Below, one piece after another: positions 1 to 11,099 of a DNA stretch of 64,000 nucleotides. The position numbers were made by a program, and so were the translations under genes. The notes below the pieces were generated by a model. It was not told the origin of the DNA, ran no database searches, and saw only the letters and a list, made by a program, of their open reading frames with translations. The DNA is taken from contig NW_006766889.1 of NCBI RefSeq assembly GCF_000275845.1, positions 1,369,739-1,433,738 of the forward strand. Reading direction: 5' to 3'. Within the stretch, counting starts at the first letter, position 1, and each line of letters opens with the position of its first letter. This DNA comes from Dichomitus squalens LYAD-421 SS1 (lineage: Eukaryota; Basidiomycota; Agaricomycetes; Polyporales; Polyporaceae).

Positions 1-888
1 TGAGCGCCGTTGATAGTAGAACTGAAGCTCTGAGTTCTCGTTTGCTCTGTCTATCCAACCATCGTAGCGGAATGGAACCGGCGTCCTCGGGGCAGAAAGG
101 AGATCGTCCTCTGCTTTGTCCGCATCCACGGTAGCGCAATGACACATGGATGTCGCGGCGGATACATCCGTCTCGCCATCGAAGAGGAAAGAAGGCTCCT
201 CAATTTCGTGAATACATCGAGGTTGACGCCTTCCAGAGCTCGCCGAAGCTGTGCTGTGGCAAAGTAGGGACGGAGGGACGGACGGGAGAGATGGCAGCTC
301 CGGAAGGGTGTGGGTGATGGACGTAAGCTGCTCAGACGCGACGGACGACATGGTCGTGTCGGAGTCTGCGATGCCGGTATGCACCATACATAGATTGGAG
401 TGCACACAACTGGTCACAGTGGAGTGCGTGGACGGAGATGTCGCGCGCCGACATGCGTGTGGCGGCAGTGATGGAGGTGGATCGTCTTCGGCCTTCGATG
501 GTCCCGCAAGGATACCTTTCCGTCTGCCCAGCCAGCACAACAGCTCTCCGACAAACTCGACCTCTTCTTCCTCTCCGCTGGCTACCCGTCGTGGATCGAG
601 CTCGCTCAGTCCTACGTCCTCCCCGCTCAAGACGTCATTCTCTAGTACTCCGAGGAAGATCTTCATTGCCTGGACCTTGTTCGTGAAGTCATGTGATGCA
701 CGAACAGCGGAAGATATTGGTAGACGTGTTTGCATAATGGACTCCAGTATGCCCAGAAGAAGGCCTGGTGTGAGGTCCGATGGGGTTTCGAGCACGAAGG
801 GGAGCGGAATGCTAAGTCTTTCAAGGAGTTCATTGAGGTCGTCGACGAGGTCGGAGTTAGCGTGTGGATTAGTGCGCGAGACATCCAT
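1..888 (-). CDS. DUF5745-like basidiomycete protein (C-terminus beyond window)
   Basis: An uninterrupted minus-strand frame of 296 codons starts at the ATG at 888-886 and is still open at base 1, so the gene is 3'-truncated by the window edge. Residues 1-105 form a compact leucine-rich region (DLVDDLNELLERLSIPLP, then TPGLLLGILESI, then KVQAMKIFLGVLE and EEVEFVGELLCWLGRRKG). I recognise this from Agaricomycete proteins annotated with an N-terminal DUF5745 domain. From residue 110 the chain becomes low-complexity and Ser/Pro/Asp-rich, probably disordered. The molecular function of this family is not known to me. The first ATG was chosen because the conserved block begins right after it and no earlier in-frame ATG looks coding. 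The broken F-box gene lies upstream on the same strand, with about 460 bp between them. Family assignment is from memory and moderately sure; coding status is strong. Confidence 0.75.
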   Translation of the reverse strand, partial: MDVSRTNPHANSDLVDDLNELLERLSIPLPFVLETPSDLTPGLLLGILESIMQTRLPISSAVRASHDFTNKVQAMKIFLGVLENDVLSGEDVGLSELDPRRVASGEEEEVEFVGELLCWLGRRKGILAGPSKAEDDPPPSLPPHACRRATSPSTHSTVTSCVHSNLCMVHTGIADSDTTMSSVASEQLTSITHTLPELPSLPSVPPSLLCHSTASASSGRRQPRCIHEIEEPSFLFDGETDVSAATSMCHCATVDADKAEDDLLSAPRTPVPFRYDGWIDRANENSELQFYYQRRS

Positions 889-1346
889 GTTGAATGGGGC
901 AGAGGCCACGATACGCGAAGGGAGCAGTCAAGACGGCTAGGGAGAGCATGCAGACGTCGTGCACGTAAATGGTACGGACACGCTGCTTGCAAGTTCGGCG
1001 GTTCGACGCCCGGACCGCTGCTCCGTATATTTGGCTGTATTATGCAAGAGCTTCTGATCCTAACATGAGCAAACACCTTTCACTGGCATACTAGGTGTTG
1101 ACTGTCACTGGCATCAGTACTCTCATCACCACGCCCTTTTCCACGTAGAAAATGACTAGTACATTTACATATTGTGATACCAACGTCTCAGAAATCCTAG
1201 CTCCTCCGCTCCCTATTCAACGACAGCAACCAGAGTGCTCCGTACGCGGCTCCGATGTTTGTCTGGGCCATGATGTTATTCACTCTGTCAGCGTCTCTTA
1301 GTATGTTGCGTGAGCTCAGGAGACCACAGATCACTGACCCTTGCTT
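889..1346. other. intergenic spacer, upstream region of the DUF5745-like gene
   Basis: No conserved reading frame is visible on either strand. The stretch should hold the 3' end of the F-box gene and the promoter of the DUF5745-like gene. I see no clear TATA box. Confidence 0.4.
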
Positions 1347-2305
1347 TCAACAGTCCTTCGGCAGTTCATGCATCGAATGACGGTCCCAGTCCGTCCACAG
1401 CCTCCAATATTCGTTCTTTACGTTCGTGAAAGTTGGAGCGATTCCCCGAGACCGCCAGCACTTCCACAGAGCGCGGGGATCATGCTTTGTATCATCCTCT
1501 CCTGAAGACCACAAAGGCTCAGGAATCACCTCTTCCCAGTCCTTTCTGGGAATGGAGACGAGGCTGGTAGGCGGCGCCTCGGATCTAAGCGGGTGGCCGC
1601 AAAGGGCACGCTCTTCAGCCATGCGGACGTAAACGTCGTCCGAAGTTGAGATTCCCTTCACCTTGATGTTCAACCACTCGAGCATCGGTGCAGGGACACG
1701 TAATCCTCCGTCGCCGTCGGTGGAGGAGACTGGCGTCAGCGTCCTCGCCAGGGTATCAAGGCCTTCTTTGGTCCTCCCGTCGTCCTTGTCGTATGTGCTC
1801 CTCAGTGTAACAGTCCGCAGGTGAGGAGCGTCTTCCATCAGCGAAGCTGCACAAGCAATGTGGCTAGGATCGGCTACCGACACCCGGAGTGACGTCATGT
1901 CGCCCGTCGACAACATGGCGTAGAGATGTGGCACGATGCGGGAGATGGCCCGCCCCGGTTTGTAGTATTTTGTGGTGAGGTGGATCCAGAGCGCAGAATG
2001 TGGTCCTTGGGCGATGATGTGGAAGTGGCCCGGGTGCTCTGCGCTAGGTTCCGTTTCATCCATTTCGCCGTACGGCAGCCAGTGGAGTACTTCAAAGTGA
2101 GTTAAGCCTTCTATATGCCGCAAGATCGGGGCGAGAGTGACGAAGACAGGAGGTGGCGGGTATTCCGTGGCATCACGATTATGATAGCGATGAAAGTTGT
2201 CCTTGCCTGGTGACTGTGAAGCTATATGAAAGCCCCATCGATTACGCAGGTGGAGACGTTGATGCCGACCTCAAGACGATCGCCTTGCCACGTCTGCAAG
2301 CGTTG

Positions 2306-2480
2306 TGTAACGGTGGCGTCACGGATGACGCACCGTCACAGAGAAGTACGGCAGTACCCGGCTTAGTCACCCGAGGTAACGGTGCTTAGTGGCTGTAACG
2401 GGCTGGGAAAGTGGGACGGGTAGTCCAACGGTTGTGCGTGGTGCAATTCCCGCACGTTCCATTTTCAGCTAGTCGTTACA
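2306..2480 (+). repeat. TRIM left LTR (175 bp)
   Basis: Direct repeat identical to 2567-2741, with TG...CA termini that also form a short inverted repeat (TGTAACG/CGTTACA). It contains weak pol III A-box-like (2421-2431) and B-box-like (2440-2450) matches only 8 bp apart, closer than in a tRNA gene. Confidence 0.85.
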
Positions 2481-2566
2481 TTTGGTGGAACGTCAGTGAA
2501 TGCGTTCGAACCCCGGCTCAACCAATGGCATTTGGTTTCCCCAGGCCTCGATCGAGAGAGGGGGGA

Positions 2567-2741
2567 TGTAACGGTGGCGTCACGGATGACGCACCGTCAC
2601 AGAGAAGTACGGCAGTACCCGGCTTAGTCACCCGAGGTAACGGTGCTTAGTGGCTGTAACGGGCTGGGAAAGTGGGACGGGTAGTCCAACGGTTGTGCGT
2701 GGTGCAATTCCCGCACGTTCCATTTTCAGCTAGTCGTTACA
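2567..2741 (+). repeat. TRIM right LTR (175 bp)
   Basis: Identical copy of the left LTR, immediately preceded by the polypurine tract at 2554-2566 and followed by the CGTTG target duplication. Confidence 0.85.
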
Positions 2742-3768
2742 CGTTGTGGATCGAGTACGCCCATGTAACCACCGTATTTGCCATCGTGGCGCGCCTCGAG
2801 TTTCCTTCCAACATCAACATCCGTCTCTGCAACCTCGTGACCAATTAGACAACAGCCGCAACACTTTGTTGACGGTGAGGGTTCGCGCGCATAACTGTGT
2901 GAGACGTAGATGAGTGAGCATCGGAAACGAATTGCCGGGTATGAAGCGGATGTGGGGACCGAGGTGAAGAGCACGTAGTTGGGGAGTCTCCCCATTACAA
3001 AGAAGTAACGTCTCGGGATCGACCTCATTCATTCTTCGGCTCCACACGCCCAATGCGCGTATCGTTAAAAGCTCGAGCGTAGGCAGTGGCGGGAGTTGTT
3101 TCACAAGACGCAGTATATCGGCGTTCTGTAAGGGAACGGTGAGATGGAGAGCCTGCACGCGTCCCGGATAAGTCTCAATGACGTGGCTTGGGGTTGCGCG
3201 CTCTTTCTTACGATACGAGACAGTGGTGTGTACATGGAGGGCCGAAGTACCAGAGCGCTGGAGAATGATGCGAGGATCGACAAGCTGAGTGCGATGGGCG
3301 TCCATGATGTGACACCACATACTGGGATCTTCCAACACGATTGTGCGCCAACGGCTGCACACCTTGGTGATCGTGACCGCGCGGTGTATCTGGTTGGATG
3401 GGTTTCCAAGGACATCAGTGTTGGGTGCTGCGACAAACCGAAATATACGTCTGAGGATCTCGACGGGAAGCTTGTTGACTGGAAGGAAGTTGTTCTCGTA
3501 TCTCCTAAATAGACCGGTGAGATGTTGGAGATCACGAGAAATGGCGCAAGCCTGGGGACAGAGCGATGGTCAGAAACTAGAGTGCGACACCGGCAAGGCG
3601 GGAGACATGCCTCTCGAGCGCTGTTGAAAGATCGATCAGTCGGTTAAGGAACGTGCTATGGCATATCAAGACAGACCTTATAATACCGAGACGAAGTTCG
3701 TCCCTTGAGGCAGCGAAAAGATCGCTCAATGCCTGCGACGTTGCTGAATTTCCCCTCATGTATGGCAT

Positions 3769-4584
3769 GCTGGCTGTAAATCACCAGGGCGAGCGACAAT
3801 AAACTCGATCACCAGTGAGTGGTAATGGCGAGCCGATTCGGAAACTAGAGTGATCTGCGTCACTGGTGCCTACCCAAGGTTGAGGACTCCGCTGGTGTGA
3901 AGACGAGAGCGGAAGTAAGGGAGAGGTGCGAACACAAATGGCCTTGGGCAGGTTTTGAACGGGTGTCTGAGTGTCAATATGAGACAGTGGCGGTGTTACA
4001 ACATGCCGTGAGGTCAGCGGCACATTGCTAGCTACCGGTTACCAGTGACTGTGGGCCCCTCTTTTTTGTGTTGTGTAAATGAGGTCTCTCTTTGAGTCAT
4101 CGTACAAATGCGCAGTCGTTGTTACATCCAGCACAGTTCGTGATTTGATAACCCAAGCTGTCAGATCCGCGAGTACTACTTAGGTGCGTCATCACGCGCT
4201 TGGGCGTTGCAACGTGGGAATATGGGATCGACGTCTTGAACAGGCGTCGGCGCACGCGCATTCACATGTTTCCTCAACCTCGTTCCCCTGATTTGCCATA
4301 AATGTCTACATACTCGTCATGCTCGAGATGAAGCAGTACGACCAGGCGTGATCTGATTTCCGGGTGCTCGCCAGGTCACACCTGGCAAAATCATTCGTGG
4401 CCACGCGCGCACATGGACGGCATCAACACCCGTCGCGGTGTTGCATCAAGCGTGGCCGCCTGACCTCTTCCCCGTCTGTCGCCCTCCATGTGCATGTGCT
4501 TCGTTGGCGGCTCATGGTAGCATTTGGTCGTTGTCACAGTCAGCCGCGGTTCTTCCGCTACTTCGCTTCAGGAAGCGCCGGAGG
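3769..4584. other. intergenic region upstream of the glucoamylase and F-box genes
   Basis: This is divergent spacing between the F-box gene (minus) and the glucoamylase gene (plus). No conserved frame, RNA gene or repeat is visible. It should contain the regulated promoter of the glucoamylase gene. Confidence 0.4.
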
Positions 4585-4591
4585 ATATATA
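4585..4591 (+). promoter_or_regulatory. TATA box of the glucoamylase gene
   Basis: ATATATA lies 115 bp upstream of the glucoamylase ATG. That is the same spacing as TATA-like elements seen 5' of several other genes in this window. Confidence 0.5.
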
Positions 4592-4699
4592 CTGAGGGGT
4601 TCCAATTGCGACTTCTCGCTGGCCAGGTCCTCTTGCCTCCCGTCTTCAGTGCACAGGCAGCATCGCCGTCACGCCTTGGTTTGATTCCGACCGGCTACG

Positions 4700-6770
<2,071 letters not shown>

Positions 6771-8060
6771 ATGATCCCCATTTTGACCCGAGTCTTCTGC
6801 AGCACCGAGGGGGCCGGTGTTACATCGCCCAATGACTTATAAAAGATGGGGTGTGAAGTGGGGCAATGAATTACCATGACTCTTGGCGCAGTTGTCTCTC
6901 GGCTCGAGTGCCAGTCACCCCGTTGTACGCTACTAATAAGATAGCCATACGTTTGTATCAATAGACCTACCAACTGGGCACCGATATTATGGACCATAAT
7001 CATTGCGTCAAAACCAGACCATATGCGCATTGGCTGCGGGCATCGCCGCCGCTTTCTATACTGTGACTCCAGATCTCTATCTGCTCGACACTATCGTGGG
7101 CCGTTCGTACGTCACTTCTAGTCATGATCGCAGAACGACAGACGGAGCGCGTAAGTCATAAATCGATTGACTAGGTATGTGACTCTTGCCCTTCGACTGA
7201 CACACCGGCTGACCTTCAATCGATTCTTTTTTCTCCCTTCAGCTCCCCTGAAAGCCAAGCCAACGTTCGATCTGCTTTGTTATCTCACGACGTCCACCAT
7301 TATGACGGTGGAAAGCACGTGGATGGACCACCGTGCGTTCGCGAGCTGGGTACCTTGTCCCATCGGTCGATCTTGATGGAGAATGCTTGCGTCTTCATGC
7401 TCTCCCGCTATGTTCGGCATTACATGGTGCCAGATTCAGACAGTATGTACCCTCATGTCCTCCATGATACCTGCTTTGTGGCGACGCTGGTGGTGTTCTC
7501 ACGATGATCATGAAATCGACGAGCAATGACCATCGCCCCTTATCCCCCGGAGTCCCATTGTCCGGTGGCGCGGCATAGCGCCCACCACAAAGCGTCGGGG
7601 AGTCCTTAAGTTCGCAAACGTGTGGACGACAATCGTCGGCCCACTTATTGTCGTCGCCCCACCAGGGCAGCTCCTCTGTGGGTCACGCAACTGCTACAAT
7701 GGTTTACCTTGCGATCGCCATTAAGCCCCAGGGACGACACATTGCTACGTCGTGGCTCTCCTGCACGGCAGCTAAACAAACCCGTACAACTTCGTTACGG
7801 TACGTACTTACTATCAGAATCTGTAAGTCAAGTGCTAGCCTTGGTGGTAACCAAAGCATTGGTAGCTGAAAGCGGTTCAGCCCGCAATGATCAAAGCACT
7901 CCCGAGGCGTATCCCTGAACACTACGATCCAAGCAGTGGTCCAAAGTCTAACCAAGAATAGTCTACATGCAAACGCACCGTCCGTGCATTACATCCTCGT
8001 GCAGCAATGCTCTATCCCTTCGCTCTGAGCCCCCGCCCACAATCCTCATCACCCAGTCGC
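6771..8060. other. intergenic region between convergent genes
   Basis: 1.3 kb between the 3' ends of the glucoamylase and pyrophosphatase genes. Only short frames without conserved features occur here, and I see no repeat or RNA gene. Confidence 0.4.
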
Positions 8061-10265
8061 TCAAAAGTACTTATCCCAGAAGCCCTTCGTGCCATTCGTC
8101 GGCGCGGCGTACTCCTCAATGCCGAGCAGCTTCATCATGAGGTTGTACACCTGCACGTTCTCGAACGTCTCCATCACGTACGCGTCGTCCGCGGTCGAGT
8201 GCCAGCCCTTATTCGGTCGCGTAAGGTCGCGCCCGAAGAGCGACGCGAGGCGCCGCACGGGGCTGGACGCAGATGATTTCGCGCGGTCAGCCTCGATTGC
8301 TTTCACAACAGCGGAGAAGGGCCCATGCGCGACAAACATGGCGTGCATCTCCTTGTATTGGTTATCGTAGCCGTGACTCTGCGCATTGGCGTTAGCCAAC
8401 GGACGTAAGATTGACCGTACGAGATCACCTACCCCCTTGTTCATACCCGAGCCGTTCTCGATGCGGTTCGTCAGGGCATATTCTATCCGTGGTACGATGT
8501 ATATGGGCGCGATGCGCTCGTTGTTCGTGAAGTGCCAGCGCTTCGGCATCGTTTCGTGCGTGTACACATCAAACTTGCCGTCGCTGAGCTGCGACGCGTT
8601 CAGGAGCACGCGGAGGTATTTGTCTGCGTTCTCGGGCGTATCGAAGCGCAAGCCCATTGCCGGCCAGCCGTCCTCGTGCTTAATGTGCTTGTAGCCGTCA
8701 CCGAGAATGTCGTCGATGAAGACAAGCTCGGGATGGCTCGTGTCCGTCATACCGTGGTCGCTCACGAAGACGATGTCGACGATATCGGTCAGGTTGCGTG
8801 CCTCGATCTCGTCGTGGAGGTCGCGTGCGAAGACGTCCACTTGTTTCAAGACTTGCTACGGATGTGGACGGCTGTGAGTGCTTATATCGAGGGCAGGGAT
8901 GGAAGAATAACTAACATCGACAACCTTGGATGTTGGCCCATACTTGTGACCGGCCTGGTCGAGAGAAGGCTCGTATGCTGTAGACGTCAGAAAGATACTC
9001 AACTGCTCGAAATACTGGTCAGGCGTACCCATAATGAACTGAGGACGAGTATCGACTGGCAGGTCGATCCAACTCAGGATCTGGCTGAGCTTGTGTTTCA
9101 AGGGTACGTGATCCTGGTCGGCGTACATCGTCAGTAGTAGACGGCACACTCAACGACCGAATGAACATACCTTCCAAGGTACGAAGTATGTCGGTGAAGC
9201 GCCGCTAGTGGTCTTTGGCGGTCCTGGCCTATGGAAAGAATCAGAAGAGCCTGGTAAACATTCTGCCATTGAACACACCACATGAGATTTGCCGTCCTTA
9301 CGCCAGCCTTCTCTGCTGTCTCCCACATCTGCGCGCAAAGACTTATGAGCACATGGTCCGCCTTGATACAAGCGGCCACGATGTACCGGTTCGCCGTGCC
9401 ACCAATCCGCGATCCATGCAGACTCAATACGATTGTAGTGGAACTGACGATCTGTCGCTGGATCCCAAAAATCCTAATAGCCGAGATAAGACCGCGTTAA
9501 CACATAATCGGGATATGACGTACGTTTGCTACTATCCCATGGGACTCCGCATATAGTCCAGTCCTAGCGCGATTTCAGGACAGCTGCACACCACTTCGCC
9601 ATGAACACTCACATCAAAGCCCAATGATTACTTCGTAGTCGCGGTGGTGAGCTTCGTCTATGATGAGATACCGTGGGTATGACAACTCACGGAAAAGTAA
9701 GGGTCTACAATCAAGTTCAAGTGAGCATAGATCCTATGCACCGCACAAAGAGCGGCAAACATACCGGGAAAACAGGCTGCATAGACTTCGCACGAAGCCC
9801 GTCCTTGCTGATAGCCAGCAAGTGAGGCGTCAAATTACGGTCGAGGTAGTCCGCCCTATAGCCCAGCGTTCACAACGCCGCTTCAAACACGATAGCACCC
9901 TGGCTGACGCACCGTAGGCCGTCAATGGATACGATAATCGCCGTCTTCTTGAAGTCATGCGTTCCATTGCTGAGTAGGCCCTGCGTGTTCAACTGGGGTT
10001 TCGTGTCGCTCGCCCGGGGGCCAGATAAGAAGTTTCGTAACGGAATGGCGATGGAGAGCAAGAGCAGAGAGAAGAACAGCACACTAAACACGACGCATTT
10101 CCTGGACCTGCTCGGAGGCGGAAGTTCTGCGGTCTCTTCCTCATCATATTGTGCATCATCGAGTCGTCGCTGCTCAGATGATATCAACGTCTTGCGCTCT
10201 TCATCGTCTAACGAATGACGCGGGGAATCCGAAGCGGACGCGAGCTTGAAGTACTCCGGTTTCAT
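8061..10265 (-). CDS. type I phosphodiesterase/nucleotide pyrophosphatase (NPP family), type II membrane protein
   Basis: Model: complement(join(8061..8855, 8916..8977, 9029..9113, 9171..9228, 9279..9328, 9387..9473, 9524..9563, 9613..9630, 9691..9704, 9765..9855, 9913..10265)), 550 aa in 11 exons. NPPs hydrolyse phosphodiester and pyrophosphate bonds of nucleotides and sugars using two metal ions, on the extracytoplasmic side of membranes. The acidic N-terminal cytoplasmic tail is followed by a hydrophobic anchor at about residues 55-77 (VVFSVLFFSLLLLSIAIPL). The alkaline-phosphatase-superfamily core shows the metal-binding Asp115 in IVSIDGLRADYL, the nucleophile Thr151 in TLTFPNHWALMTG, AYEPSLDQAGHKYGP, VSDHGM and a late HGYDN. 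Two exons are only 14 nt (9691-9704) and 18 nt (9613-9630). They encode the active-site segment, and without them the nucleophile is lost. The homologue in yeasts is Npp1/Npp2. No disabling change is seen. Confidence 0.93.
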
Positions 10266-11099
10266 AGCGACAAGGCTGCCCAGCGAGAGTCTCCTAGAAG
10301 CCGACCGAAGAGAATAGCTGAACAGAGGCCCGCCTGCAGGTACGCTCGTACGTTCGAGATGGAATGAGGAGGGACAGCTGATGTTGAGTGGCTGGAACGT
10401 GCAGCAGTGACTCCGAGGATGCTATCCGTCCCGAGAGGATTACGTAATACAACCTCCGCGGTCATTCCTTTTATGGGACCCACTACCAACCGCCAAGAGG
10501 CGTAACATTGCTTCCATTGCCAGATTGCTCAGCCACTGCGTCACGGCTAGCTATTGGCACGCCAATAAGTCATAACTGTAAGTGCAGATGGGGATACTCT
10601 CATTGTACGACATTGTAATATCAGGCGGAACGGTATTCGTAGCCACCGATTACAATCGTGTGGGATGAGGATGTCTTTGCATCGCATCAAAATAGGACCT
10701 TCTCAGGCAATGCAGCTCGACTTTGATCACAGACTCGGGTCGACAATTTTCAGGCACCAAGGCTTGTAGATTGGACGTCCATATAGGAACGGGGTAATAT
10801 CGTGGGTACGCCTTTTGTAAAGCTATGGACTCAATCTCAGAAAGACAAGCCACGAGATGAAAGTTGAGGGCGAGCTTGTGGTACACGCAATGCAAATAAT
10901 CAGCCAAGACACGCAGCGCCACCGGGAATAAGATGTATACAAGTTGATATGGATTGTCCATACGACACATAGCTCAGAGCAAACTGACTGGCTCCCAAGA
11001 TCAACAGATTTACCCCCAGCGTTACAGAAGCGATTATGCCAAGGAAACAGAAGTTGAGTTACGCGCGCAAGGGTGAAGAATCGCCTCGAGAACCCAGGG
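10266..11099. other. intergenic region upstream of the pyrophosphatase gene
   Basis: No recognisable gene. Short frames on both strands have no conserved motifs. The promoter of the minus-strand pyrophosphatase should lie at 10266 onward. Confidence 0.35.

Larger units (their letters stand above)
2306..2741 (+). mobile_element. TRIM (terminal-repeat retrotransposon in miniature), 436 bp
   Basis: Two identical 175 bp direct repeats (2306-2480 and 2567-2741) begin with TG and end with CA (TGTAACG...CGTTACA) and flank only 86 bp. A primer-binding-site-like TGGTGGAACG starts 2 bp after the left repeat (2483), complementary to a tRNA 3' end finishing in CCA. A 13 bp polypurine tract (2554-2566) directly precedes the right repeat. 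The whole is flanked by the 5 bp direct duplication CGTTG (2301-2305 and 2742-2746), splitting the codons for Gln-Ala-Leu-Trp in the inverted F-box segment. There is no coding capacity, so mobilisation must depend on another element. Identical LTRs indicate a recent insertion. Confidence 0.85.
2197..2844 (+). other. inverted internal segment of the F-box gene
   Basis: The plus strand here encodes the LRR-like piece CPCLVTVKLYESP, then LPRLQAL|WIEYAHVTT, then FPSNINIRLCNLVT. It is the missing middle of the flanking minus-strand F-box gene. Excluding the 441 bp contributed by the TRIM and its target duplication, the segment is 207 bp, exactly 69 codons. Its ends carry TTG (2197-2199) and CAA (2842-2844), a 3 bp inverted microhomology, so each breakpoint is uncertain by up to 3 bp. 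Joining 2845 (minus) to the segment gives LLSN-CPCLV, and joining the segment end to 2196 gives NLVTN-FHRY. Both are in frame. Confidence 0.8.
1347..3768 (-). pseudogene. F-box/LRR protein gene broken by an internal inversion and a TRIM insertion
   Basis: The minus strand reads an Agaricomycete F-box protein. A likely first exon from 3768 has a helical N-terminus (LSDLFAASRDEL, NRLIDLSTALERH). After a short intron near 3541-3580 comes the F-box itself at about 3480-3360 (VNKLPVEILRRIFRFVAAPN, then KVCSRWRTIV). LRR-like strands follow down to position 2845 (VNKVLRLLSN). There the frame breaks. The next 207 bp of the same gene are present but inverted (coding on the plus strand, 2197-2844, interrupted by the TRIM), and the C-terminal part resumes on the minus strand from 2196 to the stop at 1347 (ILRHIEGLTHFEV onward). 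Mentally re-inverting the segment and removing the TRIM restores one continuous frame across both junctions. F-box proteins are substrate adaptors of SCF ubiquitin ligases; this copy cannot give a full-length product as it stands. Confidence 0.85.

Noticed and set aside
251..940. 229-codon plus-strand frame at the left edge
   Set aside because: It is the antisense shadow of the DUF5745-like gene, whose minus-strand frame has clear conserved sequence and stays open to the edge.
2306..2741. Plain tandem duplication instead of a TRIM
   Set aside because: TG...CA ends, a PBS-like site, a polypurine tract and the flanking CGTTG duplication are all in the right places, which a simple duplication would not produce.
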